The notes under the pieces are model-generated. The model made no database searches and was not told where the DNA came from. It was given only the letters and a program-made list of their open reading frames with translations. Shown one piece after another: positions 60,371 to 64,000 of a DNA stretch of 64,000 bases. The position numbers and the translations under genes were made by a program. Source of the DNA: Pseudomonas sp. Irchel 3E20. Its GTDB lineage: Bacteria; Pseudomonadota; Gammaproteobacteria; Pseudomonadales; Pseudomonadaceae. The first letter of the stretch is position 1; each line of letters starts with the position of its first letter. The stretch covers positions 124,001 through 188,000 of the forward strand of contig NZ_FYEE01000008.1 in NCBI RefSeq assembly GCF_900187645.1, in the 5' to 3' direction.

Positions 60371-61537
60371 TTAGCCCGCCGCCACCGCCACTTCCCGGCG
60401 CAGCAACCCCAGAGCCAGCCACACAAACAGCACGGCCGCCGTGCACAGTGCCAGCGGCAGGCCATTGACCGAAGTGGCCATCGCCGCGCCGCTGACCAGC
60501 GGCCCCAGCAGGCTGCCCACGCCCCACAGGAACCCGGCACTGGCGTTGGCAGTGACCAGGTCCGCACCCTTGAAGCCCTGGCCGATCAGGATGATCGCCA
60601 AGGTGTAGATGCCGCCCGCCACCGCCCCCAGGATCACCAGGCTCGGCCACAGCAGCAGCGGATAGTCCATCAGCCACGGCAAGCCCAGGCCAATGGCCAG
60701 TGCGATCACCCCGTAGGCCAGGTAAATCGTCGGCCGGTCGAGCTTGTCCGAGAGCCAGCCCAAGGGGAATTGGAACGCCGCGTCGCCCAGCAAAATCACC
60801 GTGACCATCAGCGCCGCCACCTTGATGACGTAGCCATGCCCGGCGGCATACACGGGAAACATCGACAGAATCACGCTATCGAAGAACGAGAAGAACACGA
60901 TGCCCATGCACAGCGCCGGGGCCACGCGGATAAAGCCCAGCACCGAGAACGACTTGCTCTGGGTATGGGCGCCGCTCAAAGGCGTATGGGGCAGAATGCG
61001 CCAGATCACTGCAAAGGCCACAACGTGGCAGGCGAGCACGCTGGCGATCACCTCCACCCCTTCGGTGCCGAACAGCGCCACCATTGCCGGGCCGAACAGC
61101 TGGAACACGGTGAAGCAGGTGGTGTAGACCGCCACCGTGCGCCCGCGGTGGGCATCCAGCGCCACTTCGTTCACCCAGGATTCGCCCAGGATGATAATCA
61201 GCCCCGCCGCCACGCCCATCACCAGCCGCGCCACGCCCAGGCCCAGCAGGCCCTGGCCGGGCAATTGCAACGCGGCGATGCTCAGGGCCGACACGGCGAA
61301 GCACCACAGGTAGATCTGCCGCCGGCTCAGGCGCTGGCACACCCAATCCACCATAAAAGCCGAAAGCATCATCCCTGCCGCCGGCAGCGCCGACATCAGG
61401 CCGATCTGCACACTCGACGCCCCGGCCTGATACAAGCGCAAAGCCACCACTGGCACCGTCGCACCGATGCACAGACCCACCACCGACACACCCAGGATCA
61501 GCGCAGCCAAGACCGCGCGATTGATCGACATCGCCAT
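60371..61537 (-). CDS. MFS transporter (YcaD/UMF-like)
   Basis: 388 residues with twelve hydrophobic helices, from MAMSINRAVLAALILGVSVV. The start is chosen for AGGAG nine bases upstream (a GTG two codons earlier is possible). Motif A-like VDWVCQRLSRRQIYLWC follows helix 2. The substrate is unknown. Convergent with the diguanylate cyclase, ending 5 bases from it. Confidence 0.85.
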   Translation of the reverse strand: MAMSINRAVLAALILGVSVVGLCIGATVPVVALRLYQAGASSVQIGLMSALPAAGMMLSAFMVDWVCQRLSRRQIYLWCFAVSALSIAALQLPGQGLLGLGVARLVMGVAAGLIIILGESWVNEVALDAHRGRTVAVYTTCFTVFQLFGPAMVALFGTEGVEVIASVLACHVVAFAVIWRILPHTPLSGAHTQSKSFSVLGFIRVAPALCMGIVFFSFFDSVILSMFPVYAAGHGYVIKVAALMVTVILLGDAAFQFPLGWLSDKLDRPTIYLAYGVIALAIGLGLPWLMDYPLLLWPSLVILGAVAGGIYTLAIILIGQGFKGADLVTANASAGFLWGVGSLLGPLVSGAAMATSVNGLPLALCTAAVLFVWLALGLLRREVAVAAG

Positions 61538-62055
61538 TACCACTCACTCCTAAAACCTTCAGGCAAACGCCCACCGCGCAGGCTCAAGCCCACGCCGGGC
61601 GCATCAACAACAACTGGGGTGGTTCAGCGGTGTGGAGAGAAGGTGAACGCGAACAAAATGCTGCGGCGGCGGCTGTTCACGCAATGCTCTTGCGAGACGC
61701 CGAGGTGGATAACGTGCAGGAACGGGCAGACAACGTCAGGGAACATGGAAGTATCAATCGCCAAAAGAAAGCCAACGCGCCAACCGCGCGGCAGGCTGAG
61801 CGGCGCCAGCCTACGCCAAAGCGTGGCGGGGCTCAAATCCGGCCCCCCAAACTCATTGTGGAAGCGAGCCCGCTCGCGATTACGGTGGCTCAGCCACTCC
61901 ATCGGGGGCTGATAGAGCGCCATCGCGAGCAGGCTCGCTCCCACACGAGGTCGCCTAACGAGCCGATCAAATGCCACCCATCATCCCCGCCATTTGCCCC
62001 ACAACCCTTGGTCTGCTAGTGTCGCGCCGGTTTAACGTCAACCGGGATAGCCGCC
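61538..62055. other. 518-base region without a supported gene, carrying REP elements
   Basis: Holds the MFS promoter side, two REP copies and the leader of xseB. Short open frames on both strands (117 and 129 codons) cross the REPs and look accidental. Nothing else recognised. Confidence 0.6.
61856..61946. repeat. Inverted pair of REP elements
   Basis: A direct copy (TGTGGAAGCGAGCCCGCTCGCG, 61857-61882) and an inverted copy (ATCGCGAGCAGGCTCGCTCC, 61920-61946) face each other, a typical REP doublet (BIME-like) arrangement. Confidence 0.85.
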
Positions 62056-62298
62056 ATGGCCCGCAAAAAAGCTGCACTGGATTTTGAACAATCCCTCGCT
62101 GACCTGCAAACGCTGGTCGAGCGTCTGGAGAACGGCGAGCTGTCGCTGGAAGACTCGTTGACGGCCTTTGAACAAGGCATCGGCCTGACCCGCGATTGCC
62201 AGGCCGCACTGGCCCAGGCCGAGCAGAAGGTCCAGGTGTTGCTCGAACGCGATGGCGAACTGGCCGAGGAACCCTTCGACGCGGAAGACCCGCAATGA
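62056..62298 (+). CDS. xseB: Exodeoxyribonuclease VII small subunit
   Basis: 80-residue helical subunit (FEQSLADLQTLVERLENGELSLEDSLTAFEQG) of the ssDNA exonuclease. Overlaps the start of ispA by 4 bases (ATGA), a conserved operon arrangement. Confidence 0.96.
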   Translation: MARKKAALDFEQSLADLQTLVERLENGELSLEDSLTAFEQGIGLTRDCQAALAQAEQKVQVLLERDGELAEEPFDAEDPQ

Positions 62299-63182
62299 TC
62301 GCCGCCTACCAGGCCAGCAGCCAGGCGCGGGTCAACGCCGCGCTGCAAACCCTGTTCATCGCCCCCAGCCCCGAACTCGCCCGCCTCTACGAAGCCATGC
62401 GCTACAGCGTAATGAATGGCGGCAAGCGCGTGCGCCCGTTGCTGGCCTACGCCGCGTGCCAGGCCATGGGCGGCGAGCCCGAGCAGGCCAACGGCGCCGC
62501 GTGCGCGGTGGAGTTGATCCACGCTTACTCCCTGGTTCACGACGATTTGCCGGCGATGGACGACGACGACCTGCGCCGCGGCCAGCCCACCACCCATAGA
62601 GCCTTCGACGAAGCCTGCGCCATCCTCGCCGGCGACGGTTTGCAGAGCCTGGCCTTCAGCGCCCTGCTCGACCCGCGCCTGAACAGCGCCGATGCCGAGA
62701 CGCGCCTGCGCATGGTCAGCGCCCTGGCCCTGGCCGCGGGCCCGGCCGGCATGGTCGGCGGCCAAGCCATCGACCTCGGCTCGGTCGGCCTCAAGCTCGA
62801 CCAGACTGCCCTGGAATACATGCACCGGCACAAGACCGGCGCGCTGATCGAGGCCAGCGTCAAGCTTGGCGCCCTGGCCAGCGGCCGGGCCGAGAAAGCC
62901 GAACTCAAGTCCCTGCAAACCTACGCCCAAGCCATCGGCCTGGCCTTTCAGGTGCAGGACGACATTCTCGACGTCGAAAGCGATACCGCCACACTGGGCA
63001 AGCGCCAAGGCGCCGACGCCGCCCGCGACAAGCCCACCTACCCGGCGCTGCTGGGCCTGGAGGCGGCCAAGGGCTACGCCCTGGAACTGCGCGACCTGGC
63101 CCTGCATGCCCTGCGACCCTTTGACGCGTCGGCCGAGCCGCTGCGCGATCTGGCCCGCTACATCGTCGAACGCCGCAGCTGA
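62295..63182 (+). CDS. ispA: Farnesyl diphosphate synthase
   Basis: Condenses DMAPP/GPP with IPP to FPP for ubiquinone, undecaprenyl carrier and others. 295 residues from MIAAYQASSQARV. First aspartate-rich motif DDLPAMDDDD, second DDILD, and the KRVRPLLAYAACQ substrate region. ATG overlaps the xseB stop, preferred over longer frames. Confidence 0.96.
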   Translation: MIAAYQASSQARVNAALQTLFIAPSPELARLYEAMRYSVMNGGKRVRPLLAYAACQAMGGEPEQANGAACAVELIHAYSLVHDDLPAMDDDDLRRGQPTTHRAFDEACAILAGDGLQSLAFSALLDPRLNSADAETRLRMVSALALAAGPAGMVGGQAIDLGSVGLKLDQTALEYMHRHKTGALIEASVKLGALASGRAEKAELKSLQTYAQAIGLAFQVQDDILDVESDTATLGKRQGADAARDKPTYPALLGLEAAKGYALELRDLALHALRPFDASAEPLRDLARYIVERRS

Positions 63183-63295
63183 TGCGGCGCCCACGCGCCT
63201 GACCGCATATCGGCCAAGTTCCGCGCTGCGCGTGGGCAGCCTGCGATGCATCAGGTAAACTGCCGCCTCTTTCTATACCTATAACGATTCGCCTG

Positions 63296-64000
63296 ATGCC
63301 CACGACGTTTCATGAGATTCCCCGCAAACGCCCGACCACGCCCCTGCTCGACCGCGCCGACACGCCGGCCGGGCTGCGCCGGTTGGGTGAAGCCGAGCTC
63401 GAAACCCTGGCCGATGAGTTGCGCCTGGAGCTGCTCTATTCGGTCGGCCAGACCGGCGGGCATTTTGGTGCCGGCCTGGGCGTCATCGAGCTGACCATCG
63501 CCCTGCATTACGTCTTCGACACCCCGGACGACCGGTTGGTGTGGGACGTGGGCCATCAGGCGTATCCGCACAAGATCCTCACCGGCCGCCGCGCGCGCAT
63601 GGGCACCCTGCGCCAGAAGGACGGCATCGCCGCCTTCCCGCGTCGCTCCGAGAGCGAGTACGACACCTTTGGCGTCGGCCACTCCAGCACCTCCATCAGC
63701 GCCGCCCTGGGCATGGCCATTGCCGCCCGCCTGCAAAACAGCGAGCGCAAGGCAATTGCCGTGATCGGCGATGGCGCGTTGACCGCCGGCATGGCCTTCG
63801 AGGCGCTCAACCATGCGCCGGAAGTGAACGCCAACATGCTGGTGATCCTCAACGACAACGACATGTCGATCTCGCGCAATGTCGGCGGGTTGTCCAACTA
63901 CCTGGCAAAAATCCTCTCCAGCCGCACCTACGCCAGCATGCGCGAGGGCAGCAAGAAAGTTCTCTCGCGCCTGCCCGGCGCCTGGGAAATCGCCCGCCGC
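63296..64000 (+). CDS. dxs: 1-deoxy-D-xylulose-5-phosphate synthase (5-prime part)
   Basis: First enzyme of the MEP isoprenoid pathway; thiamine-diphosphate enzyme. 235 codons are present and the gene runs out of the window. It begins MPTTFHEIPRKRPTTPLLDR, with GGHFGAGLGVIELTIALHYVFD, WDVGHQAYPHKILTGR and GDGALTAGMAFEALNHA (TPP-binding motif GDG...N). Third gene of xseB-ispA-dxs. Confidence 0.96.
   Translation, partial: MPTTFHEIPRKRPTTPLLDRADTPAGLRRLGEAELETLADELRLELLYSVGQTGGHFGAGLGVIELTIALHYVFDTPDDRLVWDVGHQAYPHKILTGRRARMGTLRQKDGIAAFPRRSESEYDTFGVGHSSTSISAALGMAIAARLQNSERKAIAVIGDGALTAGMAFEALNHAPEVNANMLVILNDNDMSISRNVGGLSNYLAKILSSRTYASMREGSKKVLSRLPGAWEIARR

Noticed and set aside
61624..62019. Open frames of 117 and 129 codons on opposite strands
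   Set aside because: Both read through REP elements and are rich in REP-derived peptides.

Overview
The window is chromosomal DNA of a Pseudomonas, most likely of the P. fluorescens group. The evidence is the high-GC coding style, the gene order dacA-rlpA-mltB-rodA-mrdA-rlmH-rsfS-nadD-proA, an ethanolamine cluster next to mpl, the xseB-ispA-dxs operon, and several Pseudomonas-type REP elements (GTGGGAGCG...CTCGCGA). I recall a similar order in P. aeruginosa PAO1 near PA3999-PA4031, but no search was run.

Region 1 (1-9411, minus strand) is housekeeping: cell-wall elongation and septation (DacA, RlpA, MltB, RodA, PBP2), ribosome maintenance (RlmH, RsfS), NAD synthesis (NadD) and proline synthesis (ProA). 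Region 2 (9588-19720) holds a 3-methyladenine glycosylase, a DedA-PAP2 fusion, a small AT-rich islet with two unknown genes, lrgAB with a Lon-domain protein, a MaoC hydratase, a MORN-repeat lipoprotein with a C13 (caspase-like) peptidase domain, an NAD(P)-binding protein, a YceK-like lipoprotein, ubiX and mpl. Region 3 (20021-27666) is a sigma-54-controlled ethanolamine pathway: an EatR-type activator, acetaldehyde dehydrogenase, permease and EutBC, with a visible -24/-12 promoter and a likely activator site. Region 4 (27754-31460) has a GNAT acetyltransferase, DedA, MtfA, inorganic pyrophosphatase and a lone S24-type repressor.

Region 5 (31755-39069) is the most exciting locus: Fur box, FecI-like sigma factor, FecR-like sensor, a TonB-dependent transducer with an STN domain, a small secreted protein resembling a hemophilin/TbpB barrel, and a Slam (DUF560) outer-membrane translocator. 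It reads as a Slam-secreted (type XI) hemophore with its own receptor and its own cell-surface signalling circuit.

Region 6 (39095-58352, minus strand) is a tightly packed 11-gene operon for an unusual surface glycan. wecB and wecC make UDP-ManNAcA. Two giant multidomain proteins (1819 and 1227 residues), a DRE-TIM aldolase, a CMP-sugar-type cytidylyltransferase, a HAD phosphatase, a small lipoprotein, a 6-TM membrane protein with a kinase-fold-like tail and two GT4 glycosyltransferases follow. No Wzx, Wzy, Wzz or initiating transferase is present. The middle of the operon is clearly AT-richer than its flanks, suggesting horizontal acquisition.

Region 7 (59181-64000) returns to core genes: a GGDEF diguanylate cyclase, an MFS transporter, and xseB-ispA-dxs, with dxs cut by the window end. 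No tRNA, rRNA, CRISPR array, transposase or integrase was seen.
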